Positions 25,368 to 35,731 of a stretch of DNA of 64,000 bases are shown here, in pieces. The DNA is from Neolewinella agarilytica (GTDB taxonomy: Bacteria; Bacteroidota; Bacteroidia; Chitinophagales; Saprospiraceae): NCBI RefSeq assembly GCF_900110645.1, contig NZ_FOFB01000010.1, positions 62,001 through 126,000 on the forward strand, read 5' to 3'. The notes beneath the pieces are model-generated. The model saw only the letters and a program-made list of their open reading frames with translations. It was not told where the DNA came from and made no database searches. The number at the start of each line of letters is the position of its first letter. Position 1 is the stretch's first letter. A program made the position numbers and the translations under genes.

Positions 25368-27197
25368 ATGTCAAGCTTCCGCCGTCTCCTCGGCTACATG
25401 GCCAACTATCGCGGCCTGGTGATCCTGGCGATCATCAGCAACATCCTCACGGCCCTGTTCACCGTTGTGTCTGTCCCGATCCTGAAGCCCTTTCTTGATA
25501 TTCTCTTCGAGAGTGTTCCCGTCGTAACGGAAGCTCCTGAGGCCATCCGTAATGCCGCTGACTTTGAGCAGTTCGCTGGTTTCCACATCTCCTCCTGGAT
25601 TACGGAGTTCGGTAAAGAAACAGCGCTCGCTTACGTTTGCATCCTGATTCTCGCTTCTTTTTTCTTCAAAAACCTGTTCCGCTACCTGGCGCTGTTCTTC
25701 ATGTCTCCGGTCCGTAACGGCATCATCCGTGACCTCCGCAATGCGCTCTACGATCACTTGCTTCGGCTACCCCTCAGCTATTTTTCGGAGGAGCGAAAAG
25801 GGAACCTGCTGAGTAGAATTACGGCCGATGTGCAGGAAGTAGAAGCCAGCATTCTCAACGTACTCGAATCCATTTTCCGCGAGCCTTTCATCATCGTCGG
25901 CACCCTGGGCATGATGATTTTCATCAGCCCCCAACTAACGCTTTTTGTTTTCGGGCTGATGATTTTTACCGGTGTGGTCATCGGAGGCATTGGCAAACAG
26001 CTCAAACGCAGCAGCGGCCTGGTGCAGGAGAAACTCGGCGAGATCGTGAGCCGTACCGAAGAGAGCCTCGGTGGCCTGCGCATTATTAAAAGTTTTGGTG
26101 CGGAAGACTATCAATCAGGGAAATTTGCGCAGCTCAATGATGGCTACCGCAGGCAGCTGATCCGGCTGCTTTGGCGGCGGGACCTCTCCAGCCCGCTCAC
26201 CGAATTCCTGGGCATCGCAACGGTAGCCCTACTGCTCTGGTACGGCTCCCGTCAGGTCTTCAGCGGAGCGATGGAGGCCAGTACGTTCATCTCGTTCATT
26301 TTTGCGTTTTACCTCGTCATTGATCCGGCCAAGAAACTCTCCAAAGCCTGGTATAATGTGCAAAAAGGCCTCGGTGCCATGGAGCGCGTAGATGCCATCC
26401 TGGACATTACCAATCCACTGGCAGACGGCTACCAAAAGACCAAGACGGCGCAGACGCAGGATGCCATGCACGTTGGATTAGCGGTGGAAGACCTCAGCTT
26501 CCGCTACACCCCTGACGGTCCTCCCGTCCTGCAGAACATCAGTTTCCACCTGACGAAGGGGAAGGTCGTTGCCCTCGCCGGCGCCTCCGGCGGCGGTAAA
26601 TCCACCATTGCCGACCTGCTGCCCCGCTTCTACGACCCCACCGCAGGGCGCATCACCCTTGATGGGCAGGATTTACGTGACCTCCCACTCAAAGTCGTTC
26701 GCGATCGCTTTGGCATCGTTTCTCAGGAGGCGATTCTCTTCAACGACAGCATCTACAACAACATCGTCTTCGGTCTCGAAGGAGTGACCGAAGCCCAGGT
26801 ACACGAAGCCGCCCGGATCGCCAATGCCCACGACTTCATCATCGCCAGCCCCGAGGGCTACCAGACCAACATCGGCGACCGGGGCAGCAAGCTCTCCGGC
26901 GGGCAACGGCAACGGCTCACCATCGCCCGGGCCATCCTCCGTAACCCGGACATCCTCATCCTGGACGAAGCCACCTCCGCCCTCGACTCCGAGTCCGAGC
27001 GGCTGGTACAAGACGCTCTCCAGAAGCTGATGAGCGGTCGTACGGCCCTCGTCATCGCCCACCGCCTGTCCACTATCCAGCAGGCAGACGAAATCCTCGT
27101 CCTCGATCAAGGTCGCATTATTGAGCGTGGCAACCATGCGGAACTGCTGGCGCTGGAAGGGGCTTATGAGAAGTTGGTGCGCTTGCAGGAAGTGTAG
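25368..27197 (+). CDS. ABC exporter, fused membrane and ATPase domains (MsbA-like)
   Basis: A 609-residue half-transporter that should work as a homodimer in the inner membrane. Six membrane helices fill residues 15-320. The ATPase domain has Walker A GASGGGKST (K411), Q loop FGIVSQEAILF, signature LSGGQRQRL, Walker B ILILDEATSALD and switch H in VIAHRLST. The overall layout is that of MsbA/lipid A or drug exporters; the substrate cannot be told from sequence. It ends at a strong hairpin shared with the convergent TRAP operon. Confidence 0.88.
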   Translation: MSSFRRLLGYMANYRGLVILAIISNILTALFTVVSVPILKPFLDILFESVPVVTEAPEAIRNAADFEQFAGFHISSWITEFGKETALAYVCILILASFFFKNLFRYLALFFMSPVRNGIIRDLRNALYDHLLRLPLSYFSEERKGNLLSRITADVQEVEASILNVLESIFREPFIIVGTLGMMIFISPQLTLFVFGLMIFTGVVIGGIGKQLKRSSGLVQEKLGEIVSRTEESLGGLRIIKSFGAEDYQSGKFAQLNDGYRRQLIRLLWRRDLSSPLTEFLGIATVALLLWYGSRQVFSGAMEASTFISFIFAFYLVIDPAKKLSKAWYNVQKGLGAMERVDAILDITNPLADGYQKTKTAQTQDAMHVGLAVEDLSFRYTPDGPPVLQNISFHLTKGKVVALAGASGGGKSTIADLLPRFYDPTAGRITLDGQDLRDLPLKVVRDRFGIVSQEAILFNDSIYNNIVFGLEGVTEAQVHEAARIANAHDFIIASPEGYQTNIGDRGSKLSGGQRQRLTIARAILRNPDILILDEATSALDSESERLVQDALQKLMSGRTALVIAHRLSTIQQADEILVLDQGRIIERGNHAELLALEGAYEKLVRLQEV

Positions 27198-27201
27198 TTC
27201 C

Positions 27202-27256
27202 GGTCGAGGAGTTGCACTCCGAGTCCCAAATCTGCTCGGAGTGTAACTCCTCGACC
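27202..27256. terminator. Long hairpin between convergent ABC and TRAP genes
   Basis: Arms 27202-27223 and 27235-27256 are complementary over 22 bp with one mismatch, and the loop is 11 nt. It lies directly between two convergent stop codons, so it may end both transcripts. It resembles the hairpin at 57167-57217 in its start (GGTYGAG) and in length. Confidence 0.7.
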
Positions 27257-27258
27257 AG

Positions 27259-28524
27259 CTACAGACCCGGCAACCAAAGACACACCCCCGGCACCAGCGT
27301 CACCACCGCCAGCACGGCCAGATTACAGGCCAGAAAGGGCAAGCTCGCCCGGCTTACGCTACCAATAGATTCCTTGCCGATGCCCGCCGCCACAAACAGG
27401 CAAATACCCAGTGGTGGTGTCGTTAGCCCAATGACGAGGTTCAGTACCGCAATGACGGCAAAGTGAATCGGCTCCACGCCCACGCCCGTAGCAACGCCCA
27501 GAAGGATGGGGAAAAGGATGAGCAGCGCCGCTACCGTTTCCATGAAGGTGCCAACCACAATCAGCAGCAGGTTAATTAGTAGCAGAACGGCGTATTTATT
27601 AGTCGTCAGAGCCGTTATTTCCGCTGAGATCCATTGAGGGAATTGTTCCGTGATCAGGATCCAGCCAAAGAGATTGGCAAAGCCGATGATCACCATCAGC
27701 GAGGCCGACACCTTCATGCTGTCAATCGTAATCACCAGGATGCGCTTCCAGTTCAGTTTCCGGTACACGAACAAGCCCACCAGCAGAGCGTACACCACGG
27801 CAATCACCGAAGCTTCCGTCGGGGTAAACACTCCTCCGATGATACCGAACAGAATTATGGCCGTCATCAGTAGCGCCCAGAAGGTATCGATAAAACTCCG
27901 GCCAATCTGCCGAAAGGAACTTCGTGGCCGCTTCGGATAATTCCGGCGTCGGGAGATCACGTAAGCAACTCCCATCATCCCCAGCCCAAGCAGCAGGCCG
28001 GGGATCACCCCGGCCAAAAACAACTTCCCCACCGAGAGACCGCTCAGCGTTGCCGCAATGATCATCGGTACACTCGGCGGGATGATTGGTCCTACGGTGG
28101 AAGACACCGCCGTAATCGCAGCAGCAAAATCACCGTCGTAGCCCTCCTTTTTCATCGCCGGAATCATCACCGCGCCAATGCTGGCCGTGTCCGAAATTGC
28201 TGTACCGGAGATACCGGCAAAGAGCATGGAGGTACCGACATTGGCCAGGGCCAGTCCGCCCCGGATATGGCCAAAGAGGTGGTTGCAAAAATTGATGATC
28301 TTCGTCGTCAGTCCACCAGCATTCATCAGGTTACCCGCCAGAATGAAGCCTGGTACACTGAGCAACACAAAAACATCAATGCCGGAATACAGCTTCATCG
28401 GCACCACGATCAGGGGTGTACCGCTGGCCAGCAGATATACCAGGCAGGAGATGCCCAACGCGAAGGCAATCGGGAAGCGTAGCAGCAGACAAATGACGAA
28501 AGCGATGACCAGCAGGGCGAGCAT
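27259..28524 (-). CDS. dctM: TRAP transporter large permease (DctM)
   Basis: A 421-residue membrane protein with about 12 hydrophobic segments and family motifs such as FALGISCLVYLLASG, LFAGISGTAISDTASIGAVMIPAMKKEGY and VGPIIPPSVPMIIAA. This subunit carries the sodium-driven path of the transporter. It is last in dctP-dctQ-dctM order, 45 bp after DctQ, a complete tripartite system. The gene ends at the shared hairpin at 27202-27256. Confidence 0.9.
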   Translation of the reverse strand: MLALLVIAFVICLLLRFPIAFALGISCLVYLLASGTPLIVVPMKLYSGIDVFVLLSVPGFILAGNLMNAGGLTTKIINFCNHLFGHIRGGLALANVGTSMLFAGISGTAISDTASIGAVMIPAMKKEGYDGDFAAAITAVSSTVGPIIPPSVPMIIAATLSGLSVGKLFLAGVIPGLLLGLGMMGVAYVISRRRNYPKRPRSSFRQIGRSFIDTFWALLMTAIILFGIIGGVFTPTEASVIAVVYALLVGLFVYRKLNWKRILVITIDSMKVSASLMVIIGFANLFGWILITEQFPQWISAEITALTTNKYAVLLLINLLLIVVGTFMETVAALLILFPILLGVATGVGVEPIHFAVIAVLNLVIGLTTPPLGICLFVAAGIGKESIGSVSRASLPFLACNLAVLAVVTLVPGVCLWLPGL

Positions 28525-28569
28525 AGGAGGGAGTGAATGAGGAATGATTGAATGGGTGAATGTATGGCC

Positions 28570-29025
28570 TCAGCCCCTGACAAGCCGCAACAGTTCCAGC
28601 ACCGACACACTGGCAAAAAGCAGGCATACACTGAAAAAGGCAATCGCCATCCGGAAGCCCATTCCCGGCGACTGCTCGGCGAAGCCGAGCCGCACAAAAC
28701 CCCAGGCGTACACCGCCAGCACTGCACAGAGCCCGATGATGGTCAGCTGAACGCAGCGGCCCAGCCGCTGCCGCCAAAGGTCAGGCATACCCTTCGGCAG
28801 CAGATCGAGCGCAATGAAGTATCCCTCGCCCAGGGCGGGAGCCGCCGCAAAGGCAACCGTATAGATGAAGAACAGCCGGGAGGCTTCCTCCGTCCACGGC
28901 GGCGAAGCCGCCAGGAAGAAGCGACCGTATATCTGAATCAGGACACTCACCAGCAGGCCAATGGTGCTGAGCAAAACGCCGTACTTCATCAGGCGGCGGA
29001 GGTTCTTGTGTATTTGACGAATCAT
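28570..29025 (-). CDS. dctQ: TRAP transporter small permease (DctQ)
   Basis: A 151-residue protein with four membrane helices. PWTEEASRLFFIYTVAFAAAPALGEG is the typical W.EE..R motif of DctQ. It starts inside the dctP stop codon (ATGA overlap), which indicates translational coupling. Confidence 0.85.
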   Translation of the reverse strand: MIRQIHKNLRRLMKYGVLLSTIGLLVSVLIQIYGRFFLAASPPWTEEASRLFFIYTVAFAAAPALGEGYFIALDLLPKGMPDLWRQRLGRCVQLTIIGLCAVLAVYAWGFVRLGFAEQSPGMGFRMAIAFFSVCLLFASVSVLELLRLVRG

Positions 29026-30014
29026 TGGCGGGCGGCTTTTCGTTCACTGATGAAACCCTGGTAAACCTCTTGCATCTCCGGGCTAAGGCTCTCGAAAATG
29101 GCCCGCTCGCACTTCGCCTGAAAGGCGGCCTTATCCACCTCCACGAAGGTCATACCCCGTTTTTCCAGTTCCGCCTTAACGGAGTTTTCATTGGTCGTGA
29201 AAAGCTCATGCTCGTAGGCCTGCATATTTTGGGCCGCCTCGAGAACGATGGTTTGCAGATCCGCCGGCAGCGCCTGAAACTGCCGCTCACCGATTACGGG
29301 GTAGCTCCAGCTCATGACGTGCTCCGTCAGGTTCACGTACTGCTGCACCTCCGGGAAACCCGCATTCAGAATAAGCGAAAAAGGGTTCTCCTGCCCTTCG
29401 ATCGTTCCCTGCTGTAAGCCGGTAAACACTTCAGAGAAGGCCATTGGGGTGGGCTTTGCGCCCATTGCCTCCCAGGCCGTCACGAAGGAAGGTACATTCG
29501 GCACGCGAATGATCATACCATTCAGCTCATCCGGGTGCCTGATGGGGCGGTTAGAAGTCAGATGGCGCGGACCGCGGATAAAGTAGCCGAGCGGGCGGAG
29601 GCCCGTCCGCTCCAGCATCTCCCGTTCGACGCGCTGGCCGATTGGTCCTTGTAGCAGCGCATCCCGGTCCGCATCGCTCTGAAGCAGAAAAGGCAACTCA
29701 CAAAAAGCCGCAATTTCAATCCAGTTACTCAGCAGTGAGCCCGTGATGGTCATATCGATAACTTCAGCCTGGATCAGGCGGATGGCTTCGATTTCCTTGG
29801 CCAGCTGCTCGGAAGGATACACTTCCACTTCAATGCGGCCATCCGATTTATCATAAACCTCCTCCGCAAAAGACTGCATCGCCAGATACCAGGTATGCCG
29901 CTCGTTGGCCCAGAGGGCAGCGCGGAAGTGGTATTCGGGTTCGCCATTCCGCTGGCAGGCGGAAAGCAGGCAGATGCTGACCAGTAAGCCGACAAGTGAA
30001 CGCAGGTGGAGCAT
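29022..30014 (-). CDS. dctP: TRAP transporter substrate-binding lipoprotein (DctP)
   Basis: A 330-residue binding protein with a lipobox (CLLSAC, C20), so it is membrane-tethered rather than free in the periplasm. The family fold is visible: YHFRAALWANERHTWYLAMQSFAEEV, YPSEQLAKEIEAIRLIQAEVIDM, GYFIRGPRHLTSNRPIRHPDELNGMIIRVPNVP and the ligand arginine region (RVPN). TRAP proteins of this type bind carboxylates such as C4-dicarboxylates, sugar acids or sialic acid; the exact ligand is not evident. Confidence 0.88.
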   Translation of the reverse strand: MLHLRSLVGLLVSICLLSACQRNGEPEYHFRAALWANERHTWYLAMQSFAEEVYDKSDGRIEVEVYPSEQLAKEIEAIRLIQAEVIDMTITGSLLSNWIEIAAFCELPFLLQSDADRDALLQGPIGQRVEREMLERTGLRPLGYFIRGPRHLTSNRPIRHPDELNGMIIRVPNVPSFVTAWEAMGAKPTPMAFSEVFTGLQQGTIEGQENPFSLILNAGFPEVQQYVNLTEHVMSWSYPVIGERQFQALPADLQTIVLEAAQNMQAYEHELFTTNENSVKAELEKRGMTFVEVDKAAFQAKCERAIFESLSPEMQEVYQGFISERKAARQ

Positions 30015-30318
30015 GGCGATAAAGATAACAGGCAGGGTTCGACTTGCCCATCGATTATCATTTTATTATCCAGTCTCCCGTCGGAGCGGGAGCTCCTCCT
30101 CCCAAAGTAACCTCAGGGCAAAGGATCAATTATTTATCAGACAAGGAAGCTACTCCTGACGACTTGACCTTGCTGATCTTCAACCTTCTTTGCACCTGCG
30201 GCTGCGCCACACTGCCATGCTCCGACGGTCCCTGGATGAGGAGCTCCCACCCTAAACAAAACAGAGCTGCCGCGCATCTAATGCACAGCAGCTCATGTTC
30301 TTATATCGAGTAATGGAT
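30015..30318. repeat. Intergenic region with repeats
   Basis: No gene is visible. CCGTCGGAGC near 30077 and GCTCCGACGG near 30217 form an inverted pair around about 140 bp. A copy of the dispersed element (TTTGCACCTGCGGCTGCGCC) is at 30189-30208 on the plus strand. The GCTCCGACGG sequence also occurs in the tRNA-like variable arms and the ileS terminator. Confidence 0.4.
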
Positions 30319-32151
30319 CTACTCTATCCCGTGCATCATCTTCTTCATCCAGCCGGAGATGGAGATAAAGACGAGGCCAGCCGTAATCGGCACGGCAGCA
30401 AAAATGAGGAAGAAGCCACTGAGGCCAACCTGCTCCGCAATGGGTTCGATGTAGGACCCCGTAAGACCTGCCGCAAAATTGGCAATGAAGTTGGCCACAA
30501 AGAAGACACCGAACATCAAACCAATGAGGCGAACGGGAGCCAGCTTGGAGACATAACTCAGTCCTACCGGTGAGATGCAAAGCTCGCCGAGCGTGTGGAA
30601 GAGATAAGCCGCGATGAGCCAGAACATGCTTACGCTTGCCGTCTTGGCGCCGTCAGGAATACTCATAGCACCCAGGGCAAGAATGGCAAAACCAATACCC
30701 AACAGAATAAGGCCCATAGCAAACTTGACCGGACCAGCCTTGAGCCAGGAGATTTTCTTCTCCCAAAGTTTGGCGAAAGCCGGAGCAAAGCAAATAATGA
30801 ATAAGCTATTGAATATCTGGAACCAGCCAGCAGGCACTTCGGGCTCAGTAGTAGTAAACTGTTCGTAAAGCATGATGCCGATCAACACCCAGACGATGAC
30901 GAAGGCAAGTGCAAGAACCAGGTTAGCCACCGAGTAATGCTTAAAGGTTATACTGAAGAGTTTTAGCAGAACGTAAGTCAATACCATGACCGGTACCACC
31001 GTAAGCAGGGTATTAGCAATTCGGAAAGTACTCGCACTACCCGCATCCAGTGTACGATCGGTATAATCAAGGGCAAAAATCGTCATTGAACCACCGGCTT
31101 GCTCAAAGGCCCACCAAAAGAATACGATGAAAAAGCTGAAAACGATGATGGACCATACGCGGTCCCGCTCGATTTTGAGCAACGATTTATCCGATACAAT
31201 CCAGCCCACGAAGGCGATAACTGCACCGATGATAATGGGCGGCATGAACTGCCGGCTGAAGGTCTGTAGCGCATTCGGCTGAGCGTCCATGAAAGTTACA
31301 ATCAGGAAGTAAACCACGGCGGCAATGACCGTACCGATGATTCCCCAGCGAATCGCACGCGGGCCTTCCTGCCCGTCTCCGGTAGAAACTTCAGGCAAAT
31401 CAGCGGAGGAGGCTTTAGTTCCCTTAGCCAGGTGCGCATCCAGAATAGCGCCATCAGGCTCTACTGCTGCGGCATTGGCCACGCCATCATCGTACGCCTG
31501 TAGCTCGCTTGGGGCCAGGCCAATCCGACCGAAAATGCCCTGCGCGAAAAAGAACTGTACCAGACCGATGAGCATAAAGATACCCGCCAGACCAAAGCCA
31601 TAGCTGTAGCCCCAGTCTGCACTTTCTCCGTAATAGCTACAAAGCATGATACCCAGGAAGGCACCAGCGTTAATCCCCATATAAAAGATGGTGTAAGCAC
31701 CGTCTTTTAGTTCGGGCTCTTTGTCGTAGAGCTGACCTACAATGGAGGAGATATTGGGTTTGAAGAGTCCGTTACCAATAATCAGCAGTAACAAACCAAG
31801 ATAAAAAGCCCAGTCGATTTCCAGGGCCATAGAAGCGTGGCCGAGGGTCATAATCAAAGCACCCGCTAACACGGCTTTTCGATAGCCGATGTATTTGTCA
31901 GCAATAATACCGCCAATCATGGGAGTGAAGTACACGAAACCCGTGTAAATACCGTATAAAGCAAGGGCGTCAGCACGGTCCCAGGGGCTGTCACCGAAGG
32001 CAACTTTCACCAGGAAAACCACGAGCAGAACCCGCATTCCGTAGTAACTAAAGCGTTCCCACATTTCCGTAAAAAAGAGAACGAAGAGGGCGGGCTTCTG
32101 CCCGAAAATATTGCCCTGTATGTTGGGCGCTGCTGTGTTTGTGGTGGCCAT
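30319..32151 (-). CDS. POT-family proton-coupled peptide transporter
   Basis: I start at 32151 (MATTNTAAPNIQGNIFG) rather than 32193, since conserved sequence begins shortly after. About 610 residues with 14 or so membrane helices. EMWERFSYYGMRVLL is the ExxERFxYYG proton/peptide motif of POT transporters, and GGIIADKYIGYRKAVLAGA is the MFS loop motif. It should import di- and tripeptides, which suits a genome with many secreted peptidases. A long insert after residue 210 (Ala- and Asp-rich, about 50 residues) lies in a cytosolic loop. Confidence 0.9.
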   Translation of the reverse strand: MATTNTAAPNIQGNIFGQKPALFVLFFTEMWERFSYYGMRVLLVVFLVKVAFGDSPWDRADALALYGIYTGFVYFTPMIGGIIADKYIGYRKAVLAGALIMTLGHASMALEIDWAFYLGLLLLIIGNGLFKPNISSIVGQLYDKEPELKDGAYTIFYMGINAGAFLGIMLCSYYGESADWGYSYGFGLAGIFMLIGLVQFFFAQGIFGRIGLAPSELQAYDDGVANAAAVEPDGAILDAHLAKGTKASSADLPEVSTGDGQEGPRAIRWGIIGTVIAAVVYFLIVTFMDAQPNALQTFSRQFMPPIIIGAVIAFVGWIVSDKSLLKIERDRVWSIIVFSFFIVFFWWAFEQAGGSMTIFALDYTDRTLDAGSASTFRIANTLLTVVPVMVLTYVLLKLFSITFKHYSVANLVLALAFVIVWVLIGIMLYEQFTTTEPEVPAGWFQIFNSLFIICFAPAFAKLWEKKISWLKAGPVKFAMGLILLGIGFAILALGAMSIPDGAKTASVSMFWLIAAYLFHTLGELCISPVGLSYVSKLAPVRLIGLMFGVFFVANFIANFAAGLTGSYIEPIAEQVGLSGFFLIFAAVPITAGLVFISISGWMKKMMHGIE

Positions 32152-32241
32152 GATCCGTTTTTGGTCGCCTAAAGAAACAAAATTTCCGATCAAGGCACTA
32201 TTGTCCCTTCTGCTCTCAGGCCGTTATTTATCCGTTAAAGC

Positions 32242-32604
32242 CTATTTCGGCTCGTCTTTCACCAGTGCCCGGCGCAGGCTGGCGCCGGTCCAGCCCCCCA
32301 ATCCCGTGGTCAGTGCGCCCCACAAGGCGGTTACCCCCACCAGCATCCAACCGGAGGTAGCGCCGAAGGTGACGGCTAGTCGGTCGCTGAGTCTTCCTTC
32401 GGAGTCGAAGTGCAAAAAACCGGCGTAAATACCCCACACCAGTAGTCCGCCCAGAAAGGCAAAGTAAAAGCCTCCCCGTCGCCAGACAGGCAACAGCACG
32501 GCCAATATTAAAGCGGCAATGCCGGGCCAGTACCAGGCCGTCTGTAGCCAAAGGCAAAGGATGGTAGAAGCAATGACCGCCAGGAGCAGGAAGAAACGAT
32601 ACAT
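32242..32604 (-). CDS. Small integral membrane protein, unknown
   Basis: A 120-residue protein with four likely membrane segments (FFLLLAVIASTILCLWLQTAW, IAALILAVLLPVW, FAFLGGLLVWGIYAGFL, GWMLVGVTALWGALTTGLGGW) and a basic end. No family is recognised. It is 90 bp upstream of the POT gene on the same strand and may be co-transcribed with it. Confidence 0.55.
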   Translation of the reverse strand: MYRFFLLLAVIASTILCLWLQTAWYWPGIAALILAVLLPVWRRGGFYFAFLGGLLVWGIYAGFLHFDSEGRLSDRLAVTFGATSGWMLVGVTALWGALTTGLGGWTGASLRRALVKDEPK

Positions 32605-32668
32605 GGTAAGTGATTAGGCGGGGCAAGGTACAATTTACCCGCCGGCTGAAGCCGGGGGTACAAGGGCG

Positions 32669-35599
32669 CTACCGCACTACCAGTTTCCGTACGCCACGCC
32701 GGCCATCGTTGGCGCGTAGCTCCAGCAGGTAAATACCGGGCACGATACCGCGCAGGTCAAGATCGAGCGAAGCAGCAGAAGATGGCGGCGCTGACCGCAG
32801 GTGCCGGCCCTGGATGGAGAGCAATGTGAGGGACTCCACCCGCAGGCTCCCGTTCAGCCGGACCTGTGTTGTCTCCGTCGCGGGGTTGGGGAAGACCGTC
32901 CAGTCAGCAGCTGACAGCAGGGGATTGTCCGTGTCCGTGCAGTCATCCATGAAGTAGAAGATGCGGGCCGGGCCCGGTTCGCCACCACAAAGGCTGGCCA
33001 ACTCCACCTCGTAAGTACCGCAAAGATTAAGACCGCCAACGGTCATAGCTGTCCCCCTGACGTCCTCCTCCGTCCACGGATCCATCGTGCCCCGCAGGCG
33101 GTAGCGGACACGGTAATCTCCGCCGGCAGCGGCGGAAGCCGCCCAGCTGATATTCGTTACCTCTTCGGCCGCGTCATAGGTCGCCGTCAGGCGGCGCGGT
33201 GCCGGACATCCCTCTGCTGCCTCGGCGATGTCCAGGCAGTAGTCTTCCACTTCTCCGAAGCCATTTGACCCACAGGATGAGCCGCGTACCCCCCGGAACT
33301 GCATCATCACCCGCATCCGGGTTTGCCGCAACGCGGCATCATCGGGCACGGTAATGTCCGCTATAGTTGATTCTCCAATCTCATTACTGCCCTCAAAGAC
33401 GATTTCAGAAGACGCAAAGAAGCCATCCTGATTCCAGTCGATGTACACCCGGAAACCTTCAATCCCCTCTCCGCCCGGAAAACCGGGCGTGAGGCGCAGC
33501 GGATAAACGGCGTTGCGGGCAAAGGTGCTACTCGTCCTTTCACCATAATTGCGGTAAGCATCTTCTTCGCGCCCGCTTTCATTGACCAGCAATCCACCCA
33601 GGTCCACCCGGCGAATCCATTCCTGGTTATTGCTGAAATCATTCGGGATGCAATAGTCTTCTTCGAGGCAGGCACCACAGCCCGTACTGATCACGACCAT
33701 CGTGCGACCAAACTCCGTCTGTGTCGTATCACAATCTGTCTGAAATTCAAACTCGTAGGCCGTACAGGGCTCAACACCTCCGGAAATACCGAGTTGGTTT
33801 TGTACGGAGGTTCTCGTGGTCCAGTCTTCCTCTCCCTGTTTGCGGTAGCGGACGCGGTAGAAGTTGCCCGCCAGTGAAGGCGTCCAGCTGGCCAGGAATA
33901 CCTGATTGTCGAAGGCGGAGACCGCGAAGTCTTCCGGGATGGCGCAACAGCCATCGGTGGAGGTCGTGAGGATGGACGTTTCAACGCTCTTGTCTCCGCA
34001 GTTACCCAGCAGCTGAAGGTCATAGCTAACGCAGGCTGGTAGCCCTTCGATGGTGTAAGGAGCCGTCGCACCGGCGATGTTCGTCCAGGTCTCCGTACCC
34101 GCTACGCGGTAGCGGAGGGTCAGGTTGCCCAGGCTCTCAATGGCCTTCCAGTCAACGACAAGGCTGGTAGCTGACTCCGCCACGGGTTCGGCGGTAAAGC
34201 TGGTGGGAGACAGGCAATCGTCGCAGCGCGTCATCAACTCCTCCATGGCTGCTCCGACGTTGAGCCGGCCACCGGTAACGGTGATACCCGCCAGCGAAGT
34301 ATTCGGGCTAACGGTGGTAAGCAGTACTTCCCGAATGGTGAGTGCCGCCGCCGCCGGGTCAGCCGCCAGCAGTTCCGCAAAGGTCTGGCAGGGCGCTGCG
34401 TAGAGCAAGGCCATGGCCCCGGCTACCTGTGGTGTAGCTGCGGAGGTGCCACCAAAGTAGCCATAGCCGTTTCCGATCTCGGTGGTAAAAGTCTCCTCTC
34501 CGTAGGCCCCCAGGTCAATGGAGATATTACCGAAGCCGGCGTTCATCACTTTCTCATCCCGTGCGTTCAGGTTGGTGACTCCCAGCAGGTAGGGGCTTGA
34601 GCAATTGGTGGGCAGGTCTCCCTCTTCCTCCACGTTGATGTTGGCATTGATGGTCGCTCCGGCGTTAATGATACCGGCTTCGCCAAGGCGGTCGTAGAGG
34701 CCACACCACACGGGGCTGTCATCGGCGTTGCCCCGGTCGCGGCCCCAGCTTGCGTTAGTCACCACTACGTAAGCGCCTTCGGCACCATCCGTTTCGTCAT
34801 AGCGCTGGCGGGCTTCCAGAGCGTAGCTGTAGGCCTGCAGCACTTCGCTCTCCGAAGAGAGGAAGCCGTTGCGGATATTCATCAACTTCACTGACCAGTT
34901 CATACCGGCTACGCCCCGGCCGTTGTTTCCCCGGGCACCGATGATGCCGGCGACGGGCGTTCCGTGGTCGTCAGCAGAACCTGCATCCGGGTTGCCGTCA
35001 TTGTCTTCAGTGTCGTAGCCGAAGTAGTCGTCGATGTAACCGTTGTTGTCGTCGTCGATACCATTGTTCGGAATTTCGTCGTAGTTACGCCAGAGATTAC
35101 CGACGAAGTCTTCGTGGTCCAGGTCTACCCCGTCGTCGAGTACGGCAACAACGATAGTGTCGCCGTTGGCCGTCAGGCCGCCGGTGGTGATGTCCCAGGC
35201 CGCTTCCATATTATGATCTGCGCCAATGACACCGTTGAGCTGTCCGGTATTCCGGTGGCTGTACTGGTCATCATAGCGGGGGTCATCAGGCCGGGCCCGT
35301 TTGGTAAGCAGGTGATTCAGTTGAACGAGTTGTACGGCGGGGTCTTTCCAGAGTTTACGCCGGAGTTGTTCTTCTCCGTATTCGTTAAAGTCAAAGCGTA
35401 GCAGGTAGGTATGTTGCCTGCGGCCCAGCTGTTGCCAGCCGCGGAGTTCCTCCCTTGCCTTCAACCATCGCCCTGCATCTACGTCCGCGCCCAATTGCAC
35501 GATCAGTTCTCCCTGACGATAGTCAAGTTGCTGCGCACAGAGTGAAGTGGCAAAAAATAATAGTGTTGACAGGGTTAACAGGGGTGTCAAAAATTTCAT
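32669..35599 (-). CDS. Subtilisin-like S8 peptidase with FN3, GEVED and T9SS domains
   Basis: I start at 35599 (MKFLTPLLTLSTLLFFATSLCAQ), the signal peptide; the frame from 35641 adds 14 residues. Of about 976 residues, 125-445 form the S8 domain with D155 in VAVLDDGVD, H212 in DDHGTPVAG and S386 in GGTSAATPQ. Then come two or three fibronectin III-like repeats (about 470-655 and 805-880) and a GEVED domain (about 665-800, ending NGFGEVEDYCLD). The end is a type A T9SS sorting domain (WTVFPNPATETTQVRLN ... GIVPGIYLLELRAND). It is a secreted, probably surface-bound protease. Confidence 0.9.
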   Translation of the reverse strand: MKFLTPLLTLSTLLFFATSLCAQQLDYRQGELIVQLGADVDAGRWLKAREELRGWQQLGRRQHTYLLRFDFNEYGEEQLRRKLWKDPAVQLVQLNHLLTKRARPDDPRYDDQYSHRNTGQLNGVIGADHNMEAAWDITTGGLTANGDTIVVAVLDDGVDLDHEDFVGNLWRNYDEIPNNGIDDDNNGYIDDYFGYDTEDNDGNPDAGSADDHGTPVAGIIGARGNNGRGVAGMNWSVKLMNIRNGFLSSESEVLQAYSYALEARQRYDETDGAEGAYVVVTNASWGRDRGNADDSPVWCGLYDRLGEAGIINAGATINANINVEEEGDLPTNCSSPYLLGVTNLNARDEKVMNAGFGNISIDLGAYGEETFTTEIGNGYGYFGGTSAATPQVAGAMALLYAAPCQTFAELLAADPAAAALTIREVLLTTVSPNTSLAGITVTGGRLNVGAAMEELMTRCDDCLSPTSFTAEPVAESATSLVVDWKAIESLGNLTLRYRVAGTETWTNIAGATAPYTIEGLPACVSYDLQLLGNCGDKSVETSILTTSTDGCCAIPEDFAVSAFDNQVFLASWTPSLAGNFYRVRYRKQGEEDWTTRTSVQNQLGISGGVEPCTAYEFEFQTDCDTTQTEFGRTMVVISTGCGACLEEDYCIPNDFSNNQEWIRRVDLGGLLVNESGREEDAYRNYGERTSSTFARNAVYPLRLTPGFPGGEGIEGFRVYIDWNQDGFFASSEIVFEGSNEIGESTIADITVPDDAALRQTRMRVMMQFRGVRGSSCGSNGFGEVEDYCLDIAEAAEGCPAPRRLTATYDAAEEVTNISWAASAAAGGDYRVRYRLRGTMDPWTEEDVRGTAMTVGGLNLCGTYEVELASLCGGEPGPARIFYFMDDCTDTDNPLLSAADWTVFPNPATETTQVRLNGSLRVESLTLLSIQGRHLRSAPPSSAASLDLDLRGIVPGIYLLELRANDGRRGVRKLVVR

Positions 35600-35731
35600 A
35601 GCAAAAGTCCTTTGATCGAATACAACGGAAAAATAAGACATTTAGGTCAGCTGTTAAGGTAATGATAGAGCTTGTGTCCTTTTTGTGACGATCGATGGCA
35701 ACAGGAGCTGCCTTCCGTTTGTAAGTAGGCT